Notes under the pieces: model-generated | What the model saw: only the letters and a program-made list of their open reading frames with translations | The model's database searches: none | Told to the model about the DNA's origin: nothing | In this document: positions 46,069 through 54,598 of the stretch, in pieces | How positions within the stretch are numbered: position 1 is the stretch's first letter | Layout of the letters: the number at the start of each line of letters is the position of its first letter | Source: a virus | IMG/VR virus record: IMGVR_UViG_3300026165_000001 | Coordinates: 1 to 64,000 of that record | Strand: one strand, 5' to 3' | DNA: 64,000 bases | Position numbers and translations under genes: made by a program

Positions 46069-47088
46069 TTATAGATTGTTGTATATATCCATTAGTAATT
46101 TTTTGTTGATCATTTCGCTATCAACATTCTGAAGCTGATTATAAACGATTTGATCTACACTTTCCACAACGAAATCACCGTCCTGTGCAGGATCCATTGA
46201 CATTTCGTCTTTCTTGACAGGCAGCAGACTGAGTTCACGTGGATTGAACTGAGTCATAAATGTTTCCTTAATGAAGTTTGCTTCTTCATAACTGATAGGA
46301 ACGTCTAGCATCGCCCGACAATAGGTTTTTTCGTTTAGGTAGTCCTCTGGCGCGTCAATCAGGTCGCTAAGATTGAGGCGGATATAGCGTGGGCCATCAT
46401 AATTGACATAAGTTGGTTCACCTCCCCACTTTAAAAACATAGCACCACGTTGGTCATCCCAGGCATCAGCATAATTGTGAGCAAAAGGACTACCTAAATA
46501 ATGGACTTTGTCCCGCACTTGGCGCTTGTGAAAGTGCCCGCTAAAGACATAGTCAGCTTTCTTGAAATCATCTGCTTTGAGTTCGCCGTGGTCAGGCATC
46601 TCAACAATGGCATTCATCATGAAATGTGGCAACTCAAAATGGCCAAAGACATACTTACTCTTCAGCTTTTTCATCTTTTTCCATTCATCTCCAACTAGCC
46701 AAGGAACCAAGGCGACATCGCCCTGCTCTAAAACATCGTCGTTGATAATGTGAATATTGTCAAACATGTCTCCATATGGGATGGAGTTAATCTCTCGCTT
46801 TTCACGATAGAATAGATCATGGTTCCCAACTAACATGTAGATGTTTTCAAATGCTTTACTCAGCCTGGAAAAGTTGCTTACTGTGTAGTTGAGAGTTGAT
46901 ACGTTAACACTAGCACGATGGTGATGCCAATCGCCTAGGAATATGCAGGTTTCACAGCCACGAGTTTTTGCTTCGTCGATAAACCATTTGATAAACTCTT
47001 CACAGTCGATATTGTGTTGGCGACTGTTATTTTTGTTACCAAAATGAATGTCGGTGAAACACGCGGCGTGTTCAAATAAGTTGTTCAA
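46069..47088 (-). CDS. 47: gp47 recombination nuclease subunit (SbcD/Mre11-like)
   Basis: A 339-residue calcineurin-like phosphoesterase with all metal motifs: DxH (Asp13, His15 in CFTDIHFG), GDxxH (FLGDWHHHR), GNHD (MLVGNHDLF), and GHxH (FSGHFHKRQ). It is the nuclease partner of gp46. T4 gp47 is 339 residues, the same length. The start is TTG at 47088 with GAGGT about 9 nt upstream; no ATG is available before the DxH motif. The gene is downstream of gp55 in one operon. Confidence 0.93.
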   Translation of the reverse strand: MNNLFEHAACFTDIHFGNKNNSRQHNIDCEEFIKWFIDEAKTRGCETCIFLGDWHHHRASVNVSTLNYTVSNFSRLSKAFENIYMLVGNHDLFYREKREINSIPYGDMFDNIHIINDDVLEQGDVALVPWLVGDEWKKMKKLKSKYVFGHFELPHFMMNAIVEMPDHGELKADDFKKADYVFSGHFHKRQVRDKVHYLGSPFAHNYADAWDDQRGAMFLKWGGEPTYVNYDGPRYIRLNLSDLIDAPEDYLNEKTYCRAMLDVPISYEEANFIKETFMTQFNPRELSLLPVKKDEMSMDPAQDGDFVVESVDQIVYNQLQNVDSEMINKKLLMDIYNNL

Positions 47089-47124
47089 GAGTGCGACCTC
47101 GATTTATCTAATGATAATAACAGC

Positions 47125-47403
47125 TTAGTTGCTAGCTGTCAAGTGTTCAAGCTCTGCTCTGATCTCAGATTTCATGATTTCCATAAGTTCAGATTCTGCA
47201 TAGGCTGCATAAAACTCATCAAGATCTTCTGCTAGCGTAGTCTGAAATTTGACATTCATGTCATATTCTTCATCATTGTATGTTGTGGTAAACTTATATT
47301 CTCGATATTTTTCAGTTTCTTCATTCACATACTTCATGACAACGAATTCATTATCATTAACAGTCATTTGCAGAAATTCTTCAGATTGTGTTGTATTTGA
47401 CAT
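47125..47403 (-). CDS. Hypothetical acidic protein (92 aa)
   Basis: A 92-residue acidic protein with an N-terminal strand region (NEFVVMKYVNEETEKYREYK) and a C-terminal helix (ESELMEIMKSEIRAELEHL). AGAGGAA precedes the ATG. It is in the gp55-gp47-gp46 operon. No family recognised. Confidence 0.65.
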   Translation of the reverse strand: MSNTTQSEEFLQMTVNDNEFVVMKYVNEETEKYREYKFTTTYNDEEYDMNVKFQTTLAEDLDEFYAAYAESELMEIMKSEIRAELEHLTASN

Positions 47404-47424
47404 TCTTAATTCCTCTTGTTTTCA

Positions 47425-47691
47425 CTAAGTGACAATTGCATCAAAACGTTTTATGGCTTGTGTCATAGTGTTTCCGTTCTTAGCAACACCCATTAAATGG
47501 AGTCGGATAATTCGAGACCCATCTTCTCTTGGCGTAGCCTTGTCAAACTGATCGTCAATTTGATACACAATGTCAGCAATTGACGAACCACTACCACCAA
47601 CTGTATCCCCGACAGGGCGAATATTATGCATCTCAATAAACTCAGACAATTCGGGCCAATTTTCAATCTTGTATGTTCGTTTTTGTGACAT
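47425..47691 (-). CDS. Hypothetical protein downstream of gp55
   Basis: An 88-residue protein of alpha/beta look (NWPELSEFIEMHNIRPVGDT, SRIIRLHLMGVAKNGNTMTQ). It follows gp55 by 8 nt and is cotranscribed. It may be an early regulatory or recombination accessory protein; no motif supports a function. Confidence 0.65.
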   Translation of the reverse strand: MSQKRTYKIENWPELSEFIEMHNIRPVGDTVGGSGSSIADIVYQIDDQFDKATPREDGSRIIRLHLMGVAKNGNTMTQAIKRFDAIVT

Positions 47692-47699
47692 ATTTTCTC

Positions 47700-48593
47700 C
47701 TAAATAGTATTGTATCCGGCATTTCTTAATTCTTCTTGTTTTTTTTCTTCATCCTCATCCCGAGAACGTTGCTGGGCAGCTTCATCGTCTAGCTGACGGT
47801 TGAAGCTGGGCATGTATCCGCCATCCTGTAACATGTCGTCACGGATGTTTTGGTTACGTTTTTCGAGATTGAGAACACGAGTAAAGCTATTAGTGATGGT
47901 TGCAGTATAGTAAGCGAAAGGATTAGCACTTCTTGCTTCGTTAAACTTGAGTCCAACTTCACTCAACTGTAATAATGCTGCACTTTGCATCTCATCATTA
48001 TATGTATAGCCCCGCCAGTTACCGCGCATTGCATAACGCTCTACCAACTTCATCATCATTTTGGCCAGCTCGCCTGTCAAACCACCATGTGTTTGACTAA
48101 AATGACCGTTATCAAATCCACCTTGCCAGTGGCTACGCAATACTTCCTTTAGTTCACCATCTACAAACGCATAGTGTTTAAATGGCGGAAAGTTGATGCG
48201 AGTGTGTAGGTCTGCTACTGTTTTTGGGTTTTTCTTTCGATTAGGTGTTTCTGGGATATGATCATATGTCATTACACGAAACACAACGTCTTCATCTGAG
48301 ATAGAGCTGGGATCAACACGAAAATCAGCTTGTTTGGGTTTTGTTGATCTCACACCACCTGCATCATGCCACGCATTGATACCTTTTTCATATCCCGCGC
48401 TTGATAGTTGCGCAGCGTGATTTTCTTTTGCCTCATGAATTTTTTCGTCGTCGATCTCTTCTAGAGAATCAACAATGTTGTCAAAATGCTTGTATCGATC
48501 ATCCAAGGCATAGCAATAACTTAGCTTGCTCTTGTGAATTTCCTTTAGCATATCTTTGTTGTTGAGGTATTTTGTAGACTTCTTCCTGACCAT
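47700..48593 (-). CDS. 55: Late sigma factor (gp55)
   Basis: A 297-residue T4-like gp55, the small sigma factor that directs host RNA polymerase to TATAAATA late promoters together with the sliding clamp. The sigma region 2-like core is GELAKMMMKLVERYAMRGNW, RGYTYNDEMQSAALLQLSEV and NPFAYYTATITNSFTRVLNL. T4 gp55 is 185 residues; this one has a longer N-terminal part (about 100 residues). It is first in a long operon and is transcribed from a consensus sigma70-like promoter, consistent with middle expression. Confidence 0.9.
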   Translation of the reverse strand: MVRKKSTKYLNNKDMLKEIHKSKLSYCYALDDRYKHFDNIVDSLEEIDDEKIHEAKENHAAQLSSAGYEKGINAWHDAGGVRSTKPKQADFRVDPSSISDEDVVFRVMTYDHIPETPNRKKNPKTVADLHTRINFPPFKHYAFVDGELKEVLRSHWQGGFDNGHFSQTHGGLTGELAKMMMKLVERYAMRGNWRGYTYNDEMQSAALLQLSEVGLKFNEARSANPFAYYTATITNSFTRVLNLEKRNQNIRDDMLQDGGYMPSFNRQLDDEAAQQRSRDEDEEKKQEELRNAGYNTI

Positions 48594-48614
48594 TTAAGAT
48601 TCCTTGTTGATATC

Positions 48615-48643
48615 AGTATAATACGTTAACCCATTGAAGTCAA
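48615..48643 (-). promoter_or_regulatory. Sigma70-like promoter of gp55 operon
   Basis: TTGACT (48638-48643), 17-bp spacer, TATACT (48615-48620), minus strand; AAGGAA lies before ATG 48593. It drives gp55 and the recombination genes. Confidence 0.87.
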
Positions 48644-48657
48644 GCGGTTTTCAGGCT

Positions 48658-48665
48658 GATAAATA
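48658..48665 (+). promoter_or_regulatory. Late promoter octamer of the baseplate operon
   Basis: Plus-strand GATAAATA, 64 nt before ATG 48730 of the gp48/54-like gene. Confidence 0.65.
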
Positions 48666-48712
48666 TTAGTTAGAAGGCGTTGAATTGTTGGATTGAGGGC
48701 ATGTCACGCTGG

Positions 48713-48720
48713 TATTTATC
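48713..48720 (-). promoter_or_regulatory. Late promoter octamer toward gp55
   Basis: Minus-strand GATAAATA followed by CC, pointing toward gp55 and facing the plus-strand octamer at 48658. It would allow late, self-driven transcription of gp55, with 5' overlap of the two transcripts. Confidence 0.5.
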
Positions 48721-48729
48721 GGAATCAAC

Positions 48730-49380
48730 ATGGTTACAAGACAAGATCTCAGAGCATCATTAACGGTTAAAACCCGTAGCAGAAGTTTCGGCGTGAACAA
48801 TTTTTTCACCGGGACAATACCTGCTTACAACGTTCCCTTCCAAGGACCAGGACAGGCATTAATAAGAACACGTGGTATCGTGTTTCCGTTTACTCCCAAC
48901 ATCAGCGTTGCACAACAGGTTGAATATGGTCAGTATGATGTAGTGCACACAAATTACCAACAGAATGCATATGCAAGGACGCGCAACCCCCAAATACAAA
49001 TTACTGGGGTATTTGTTAGTCAAACGCCAGAAGAAGCAGCGTATACAGTGGGCGTGATGCATTTCCTCAGAGTGTGCAGCAAGATGAATTTTGGTGCCAA
49101 CGACGATGATCGCGGCACACCACCGCCAGTGCTATTGTTTAGTGCATATGGGGCATATAATTTTCAAAATGTTCCTGTATTGATTGGTAGCTTTAACTAT
49201 GTATACCAAGATGATGTTGATTATGTTGAGGTAGAAACAGGGGGCGAAACGGTGCAGATACCATCAATGATGATCATTGCTATCGACTTGCTACCACAAT
49301 ACAGCCCAGAAAAACAAACAAACCAATTCACACTTGATAGTCTTGCAAGAGGAAGTGGCTATAGGAATGGATTTATCTAA
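48730..49380 (+). CDS. 48: Baseplate tail-tube junction protein (gp48/gp54-like)
   Basis: A 216-residue protein with FPFTPNISVAQQVEYGQYDV, VHTNYQQNAYARTRNPQIQI, VGVMHFLRVCSKMNFG and PPPVLLFSAYGAYNFQNVPV, blocks of the tube-initiator or tube-cap proteins that connect hub and tail tube in T4-like phages. T4 gp48 (364) and gp54 (320) are longer, so which of them it replaces is open; the symbol is tentative. It is first in the baseplate operon and overlaps gp53 by one base (TAATG). Confidence 0.75.
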   Translation: MVTRQDLRASLTVKTRSRSFGVNNFFTGTIPAYNVPFQGPGQALIRTRGIVFPFTPNISVAQQVEYGQYDVVHTNYQQNAYARTRNPQIQITGVFVSQTPEEAAYTVGVMHFLRVCSKMNFGANDDDRGTPPPVLLFSAYGAYNFQNVPVLIGSFNYVYQDDVDYVEVETGGETVQIPSMMIIAIDLLPQYSPEKQTNQFTLDSLARGSGYRNGFI

Positions 49381-49667
49381 TGTCATATAAAAGAACAAGT
49401 CATCTCAGAGCAACACCAGTTGTGAATGGTTTTACTCAATTATGGGAACCACCAATCGTTCCAGATTTCACTCGTGCAAAAGAATTTACTATCAATCAAA
49501 AATACAACAAGAGACCAGATTTACTGGCTTATGATCTATATGGTGAAAGTCGTTTTTGGTGGGTATTTGCCATTTACAATAAGAACGATTTAGTAGATCC
49601 AATTAATGATTTTGTTACCGGTACTCGTATATGGATTCCGGATCGCGATTACATTGCAGGAATTTAA
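49380..49667 (+). CDS. 53: Baseplate wedge protein (gp53-like)
   Basis: A 95-residue protein with the gp53 core: INQKYNKRPDLLAYDLYGES, RFWWVFAIYNKNDLVDPIND, and a short LysM-like end GTRIWIPDRDYI. In T4, gp53 (196 residues) joins wedges around the hub. This one lacks the C-terminal half. It overlaps the next start (TAATG). Confidence 0.85.
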   Translation: MSYKRTSHLRATPVVNGFTQLWEPPIVPDFTRAKEFTINQKYNKRPDLLAYDLYGESRFWWVFAIYNKNDLVDPINDFVTGTRIWIPDRDYIAGI

Positions 49668-51742
49668 TGACTTATTTAACAAACAAACTTAACAATTACG
49701 AAACATATACCTATAACATCAGGCTTTATGTTTGTAAACCAGAACGTGTCCAAGACCTTGATGCTGCAATTGATCGGGGTGACGCTATCATTTTGGCTGA
49801 TAACGCACAAATTGCACGATATAATATCAATTCTTTGGAGCAAGTTTTCCGCATCAGCCATTCTTTGGTTCGAGAGGGAGTAGGTAGCCAATTTGATATG
49901 CGCATTGTTGAACCAAATGGTGTTACGTTATTGAGCACCATAAAGGGAATTTGTAATCAACTCGGCATTGCAGACCATCTTAGAGCAACATATATTATCG
50001 CAGTTGATTTTCACGGTAGATTGTCGGATGGCCAGCCGAAAAAATTCCCGCAGACATTTTATTACCCAGTGGTTGTTAGCCAGTTTACATTTAAGGTTGA
50101 TGAAGGTGGAACCAATTATCAAATTCGTTTAGTTGAAAATTCACAAGTTGGATATCAAGTTGCTGCTAATGAAGTAAGAAATACAATTACTATTCAGGCT
50201 GAAACTGTTGGTGAGTTTGTTGACCAATTTGAGGAAAAACTAAACCAATCATTGAGATATTCTTGGAGAGCAAATGCCAGCCTTTCAGCAGGATTGGGTC
50301 CGGATGAATATAAGTTTGAATTTGACGGCACCACAGAAGATTGGCGCAGTTGGAGATTTGAAGTTCTAGATGCTGATTTCCAAGTTGGTGCTGTGAGTTT
50401 TGAAGGTGTTCCGGGAAGAAGTCCTAAATTGCAAGTTGTGGCTATGAACGGAACACAAATTACTACTTTAATGAGTCAAGTCCTACAATTAACAGCGGAA
50501 TACAAACAAATCTTGATTAATCAAGGTGGCGAGATTAGCAATCAAACCATGCGTCGAAAACCAGAAGATGCGTCAAATAGACAGTTGGACGTATTCCCTG
50601 TTTTCTTTAAAATGATTTCAAATGTCGAATACAATGAGTATGATCAATTTCGAGGCGACTATAGAAAAACCTATCGTTATAAACTCAAAGCATATACTGC
50701 GACTGATGAAATTTTGGATGCAAACCAATTTATGTCTAGCATTGGTAATTCAAGCGTTCAGCGTTCAAGAATATTCAATCTAATTGCTGGGGATTTCCTA
50801 CGTAAACGTTATGATTATTATTTTACTGGACGTAATACAGAAGTATTAAGTTTGGATTTACAGTTTGATTATGCTTATTTCAATATCACACCCATGGGCG
50901 ATGGTTACTTTGGTGATCCAGATGTTCAAAGAGCCGTAGCAGCGGGTGATGATATTAGTGTTCGTGATCGTCTCAGTAAAATTGAAATTTTACAAGATGA
51001 CCTGGGAAGCGCAAAAAGCGGTTTAGCTCGCGCACAGAGACAATTTGATAATGCTTTAGGGAGCGGATCAAGAACACAAATTGGTTTTGCTATAGGAAGT
51101 TTGGAGAATGCAAGTATTGAAGTTAATGCAAGGATTGGAGATATCCGCAGCGCCCTAGCAGACGGTTATGATTTTAATCCAAGCAGTGTTCAATACTTAC
51201 AGCGTTGGGTCGAAGATACGATCAGTGATAGTGATACATATGGTTCAGAAAATAACCTAAGAAGCGGCGCATTAAAATTTGGCGCAGTCAAAACTAACCT
51301 TGAAAATAGCGGTGACCTTATTACTATTGAGATGGAAGTTCGTGGTGATCCATACTGGATGGGTAAACCAAATACATTTTATAATCAACAACAAAACATT
51401 GAAGATCTAGTAGACTATGAGGCAGGCGCCCCGAGTTTCTTTCTCAATGTTAACTTGCCAAGCACTGAAGAAGATGCTGACGGTAGACGAAAACCAGATC
51501 CAGATTACATGGTAAGTGGAGTTTATCGTGTTGTCAGTGTAATCAATCGTTTCCATAACGGACAATTTATACAATATCTCGAAGCAGTGCGTGATATTGG
51601 AACAAATGTGGCAACTGTTTATGACATGCTTGCTGGTGACACCAGTGTGGATCTTGCACGAGATCTTGCTTCATTGCGTCAACAAGGAAACTCAATTTCA
51701 CAACGAATTGAGAACGCAAGGCTTGGATTGGATCGTAATTAA
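49667..51742 (+). CDS. Large baseplate hub protein (gp27-like candidate)
   Basis: A 691-residue protein between gp53 and gp5; ATG 49667 overlaps the gp53 stop. Segments RVQDLDAAIDRGDAIILADN, KFPQTFYYPVVVSQFTFKVD, YRVVSVINRFHNGQFIQYLE and ITIEMEVRGDPYWMG are of the hub type (gp27/phage D-like: a late GDPYWMG strand and FxxGxFxQxLxAxR ending). T4 gp27 is 391 residues and binds gp5; here gp5 follows directly. The middle (about 430-510) is helical coiled coil. A hub role is inferred from position and from these strands. Confidence 0.65.
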   Translation: MTYLTNKLNNYETYTYNIRLYVCKPERVQDLDAAIDRGDAIILADNAQIARYNINSLEQVFRISHSLVREGVGSQFDMRIVEPNGVTLLSTIKGICNQLGIADHLRATYIIAVDFHGRLSDGQPKKFPQTFYYPVVVSQFTFKVDEGGTNYQIRLVENSQVGYQVAANEVRNTITIQAETVGEFVDQFEEKLNQSLRYSWRANASLSAGLGPDEYKFEFDGTTEDWRSWRFEVLDADFQVGAVSFEGVPGRSPKLQVVAMNGTQITTLMSQVLQLTAEYKQILINQGGEISNQTMRRKPEDASNRQLDVFPVFFKMISNVEYNEYDQFRGDYRKTYRYKLKAYTATDEILDANQFMSSIGNSSVQRSRIFNLIAGDFLRKRYDYYFTGRNTEVLSLDLQFDYAYFNITPMGDGYFGDPDVQRAVAAGDDISVRDRLSKIEILQDDLGSAKSGLARAQRQFDNALGSGSRTQIGFAIGSLENASIEVNARIGDIRSALADGYDFNPSSVQYLQRWVEDTISDSDTYGSENNLRSGALKFGAVKTNLENSGDLITIEMEVRGDPYWMGKPNTFYNQQQNIEDLVDYEAGAPSFFLNVNLPSTEEDADGRRKPDPDYMVSGVYRVVSVINRFHNGQFIQYLEAVRDIGTNVATVYDMLAGDTSVDLARDLASLRQQGNSISQRIENARLGLDRN

Positions 51743-53487
51743 TGGCAATTAGTAGAGATATATACACACGAAAAGTTCGCTCAGCTTATAATCAACATAC
51801 ACTTGAAAAAGGTTTACGAATTCCGGCTGGGTTATATCGCGGCATTGTGGTTGATATTGATGACCCAAACCGTGAAGGCAGAGTCAAAGTTCAGATACAA
51901 AAGTTTTATGGCGCTTTCCCTGCTGGTGAAACGTCAGCTAGCCAGGTTGCAGGTGACGAATTTTTAGGTGCAATATGGTGTCATCAACTTTTGCCGTTTG
52001 GACAGACATCTCCACCAGCTGAAGGCCCTAATGGAACCGTAAGTCAAAACACTAGCGGGTTTTTTGGCGCCCCGCCCGAACGAGATAATGAAGTATTGGT
52101 TGCATTTGGTAGCGATATGAGCGCTGGTGTAATCGTGGGTATGATACCAGATCCGTTCAAAAGAGAAGGCATAGCAGGAGCAGGCAAAACCCGCACAACC
52201 GCTACTGGCGAAACCACAATTGGTCTTGAAACGTCTCGTACGGCTGGCTCGATTGATGACTTGCCAGACGAACACCCCCAAGCAGAAGTGCTGCGCAATC
52301 AGGGTCTTGACAGAGACCGTATACGCGGACAGAACTTCTCAAGCCCCACTAGAGACCCCAGTTCGCGCGTCGTTGGCATGAGTTCTCCAACTGGTCATGC
52401 CATTGTAATGGATGATGGCAATCTTGAAGATGGCGACAACCTGGGAATGAGGATACGAACCGCCGGCGGCGCACAGATCCTCATGGACGACACAAATGGT
52501 CTAACCTATATTAACAATCGTGAAGGTAATGTATGGATCGAAATGAACCGTAACGGCGATATTGACATCTATGCAGCTAGCACAATCAATATGCATACTT
52601 TGGGTGATTTCAATATGCATTGTGGTGGCAGTTTTAATTTGCAAGCCGGATCTGATATCAACATGAGAGCCATGGGAAGCGTAAAACAACAGGCTGTTGG
52701 TGGCCCTTTTGACATTACATCAGGATCAAATTTAAATCTCACAGCGGATGGAAATGGTAATATGAGCGTTGCTGGTAACTATCGTGAAACAGCGGCTCGA
52801 ATCGACATGAACGGTCCAGCAGCAGAAGTGGCTGCGCCACCCCCCACAAATCAGCTGGCTGGTAACAATGTGGTTACTGAAAGCGTGGCCCGACGTGTTC
52901 CAGAAGCAGAACCTTGGGCTGGACACCTTGATGTTAGTGTGCTTGACACTGGCTCAGCGAGTGGCGCTGTGGCACAAGGAGAAAGTAACAGTTATTATTA
53001 TGGTAGTCCAACAGACCTATCAAGCTATAATGATCAGACTGGTGAATTTGACATCAATAATTTCCCGCCTAGTCAAGGAGGAGAATTCCTTAGCTATTCA
53101 AGCAACGTTGATAGGCGTATTGATCCTGAATTGATTTCCATGGTGGAAGAGGTAGCACGACGTTTTGGTCGACCACTAACAGTCACAAGTGGTTTCCGTT
53201 CTCCCAGTTACAATGCGAAAGTGGGTGGCGCCAAGAAAAGTCAACACCAACAAGGTAAGGCTATCGATGTTTCAGGTAATGGTTTGACTAATCAAGATCG
53301 TCTAGATTTGATCGCAATCGCCAGTGCTGTGGGTATTAGAGGTATTGGTGTCTATAGCGGAGGAAGTCTTCACTTTGACAACCGCAGCGGAGCAAGGGCT
53401 GCATGGGGCAGTGACTATACTCGTGCAAGTGTCCCAAGTTATGCGGTAGCAGCGGCTAATCGTCACCGTAGTGGAGGATTTGGATAA
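51742..53487 (+). CDS. 5: Central spike protein gp5 with M15 peptidase domain
   Basis: A 581-residue spike protein. An N-terminal OB-fold (LYRGIVVDIDDPNREGRVKV, WCHQLLPFG, NEVLVAFGSD) is followed by a beta-helix-like stretch (INMHTLGDFNMHCGGSFNLQ) as in gp5C, and a C-terminal Zn-peptidase of the M15/VanY type: SGFRSPSYNAKVGGAKKSQH, with His502, Asp509 and His544 (SLHFD) as metal ligands. T4 gp5 has instead a lysozyme domain between OB and helix. Here it would cut peptidoglycan cross-bridges. Start overlaps the hub gene (TAATG). Confidence 0.92.
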   Translation: MAISRDIYTRKVRSAYNQHTLEKGLRIPAGLYRGIVVDIDDPNREGRVKVQIQKFYGAFPAGETSASQVAGDEFLGAIWCHQLLPFGQTSPPAEGPNGTVSQNTSGFFGAPPERDNEVLVAFGSDMSAGVIVGMIPDPFKREGIAGAGKTRTTATGETTIGLETSRTAGSIDDLPDEHPQAEVLRNQGLDRDRIRGQNFSSPTRDPSSRVVGMSSPTGHAIVMDDGNLEDGDNLGMRIRTAGGAQILMDDTNGLTYINNREGNVWIEMNRNGDIDIYAASTINMHTLGDFNMHCGGSFNLQAGSDINMRAMGSVKQQAVGGPFDITSGSNLNLTADGNGNMSVAGNYRETAARIDMNGPAAEVAAPPPTNQLAGNNVVTESVARRVPEAEPWAGHLDVSVLDTGSASGAVAQGESNSYYYGSPTDLSSYNDQTGEFDINNFPPSQGGEFLSYSSNVDRRIDPELISMVEEVARRFGRPLTVTSGFRSPSYNAKVGGAKKSQHQQGKAIDVSGNGLTNQDRLDLIAIASAVGIRGIGVYSGGSLHFDNRSGARAAWGSDYTRASVPSYAVAAANRHRSGGFG

Positions 53488-54197
53488 TGCTTAGACTGGT
53501 TGAATCTAATAGACGTATTCCCTGGGAAACATTTACAATACAGGATGAATTTGCTGTCAAGTTTGTAATCAACGTTGGCGTTGCAGTCGTAAGCGAGGAA
53601 ATGCTGAGCTTGATGTTGGGCTATCGTGAATGGAGTGGTATACGTTACATCAATCAGGCCACTGGTGATTATGAAATAGGATATGGTATTGGTGATCCTG
53701 ATGATGAACAAGGATATACTGAGCCGCAAGCATATGCTGACTGGGTTGGATACATACGTAATCGTCAAAAGAACCTTAGAACACAAATTCCAATTGTAGG
53801 CATAACACAAGCCGCATTTGATGCTTTGCTAAGTCTCTATGTTGATACAGGCACTTGGAGAACGGTTCAATCAAATGAAGGATTATATGATCTAGCTGAC
53901 GCTGTTAAAAACTCTAATTGGTTGTTAGTGGCAGATATTATTTCTCGTGGAAATGTCAATCCTGAGCTTCGCAAAAAAGAAGCAGCGGTAGTGCAGCTTG
54001 GTGACTATAACACAATCAAAACAAGACAGCAACAGCGAACCACAGGTATCCAAAAATTAAGAAACGCCTATGTGAGTGGTCTTCCTGAATTTGAAAGAAA
54101 ACAGGCTGAATTTGTATTCTATCGTCAATTTGGATCATTCTTGCCTGGTATGAGCCAGCTAAGGCAACGCCGAATTGTTGCTCAAGCACTCACATAA
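53487..54197 (+). CDS. T4-lysozyme-like (GH24) protein with altered active site
   Basis: A 236-residue protein. Residues 48-68, from REWSGIRY to GDYEIGYGIG, align without gaps to T4 lysozyme residues 11-31. Glu48 matches catalytic Glu11; Gln57 replaces Asp20; Glu63 replaces Thr26; Ile68 replaces His31. Further TQAAFDALLSLYVDTGTW corresponds to the T4L inter-domain helix region. A lysozyme placed after gp5 in the baseplate operon suggests a virion-borne wall hydrolase, or a degenerate one used as a structural part. The start overlaps the gp5 stop (TAATG). Confidence 0.75.
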   Translation: MLRLVESNRRIPWETFTIQDEFAVKFVINVGVAVVSEEMLSLMLGYREWSGIRYINQATGDYEIGYGIGDPDDEQGYTEPQAYADWVGYIRNRQKNLRTQIPIVGITQAAFDALLSLYVDTGTWRTVQSNEGLYDLADAVKNSNWLLVADIISRGNVNPELRKKEAAVVQLGDYNTIKTRQQQRTTGIQKLRNAYVSGLPEFERKQAEFVFYRQFGSFLPGMSQLRQRRIVAQALT

Positions 54198-54216
54198 AAT
54201 ACGCAGTTTTTCATAC

Positions 54217-54224
54217 CATAAATA
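54217..54224 (+). promoter_or_regulatory. Late promoter octamer CATAAATA, leaderless type
   Basis: Plus-strand CATAAATA, then CTGAT, then the gp25 ATG (5-nt gap). No Shine-Dalgarno precedes the ATG. Confidence 0.6.
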
Positions 54225-54229
54225 CTGAT

Positions 54230-54595
54230 ATGGCAACTTTCGTAGGATTTTCAACAGTTGGTAAACGAACAGGCACTCGAGTCCTTGAGGATAAAGAGTT
54301 GGCCAAGCGTGACTTGCTTAATCATTTTTACACACGAAGAGGTGAGCGACTTGGTGAACCTGAGTTCGGAAGCATCTTGCCAGAATTGATTTTTGAGCAA
54401 TTTGACCAATTGGTTGTTCAAGCCGCTGATGAAGACGTCAAAGCAATTATTGGTTTAGACCCGCGTTGGGAATTGATAGACTATCGTATCAATGAGGGCG
54501 ACAAAACGTTGACAATTGAAATACAATTGCGTTACGTCCCTGATCTCAGCGAAGATCGTTTGGTGTTGAAATACACTAGTGAAGAAGAGATTTAA
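54230..54595 (+). CDS. 25: Baseplate wedge protein (gp25)
   Basis: A 121-residue gp25 (T4 132 residues), a member of the lysozyme-like-named but structural wedge family. Blocks: DLLNHFYTRRGERLGEPEFG, LPELIFEQFDQLV and RWELIDYRINEGDKTLTIEI. gp25 with gp6 and gp53 forms the inner ring of the baseplate. It starts exactly 5 nt after a late octamer and ends 3 nt before gp6. Confidence 0.92.
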   Translation: MATFVGFSTVGKRTGTRVLEDKELAKRDLLNHFYTRRGERLGEPEFGSILPELIFEQFDQLVVQAADEDVKAIIGLDPRWELIDYRINEGDKTLTIEIQLRYVPDLSEDRLVLKYTSEEEI

Positions 54596-54598
54596 CAT

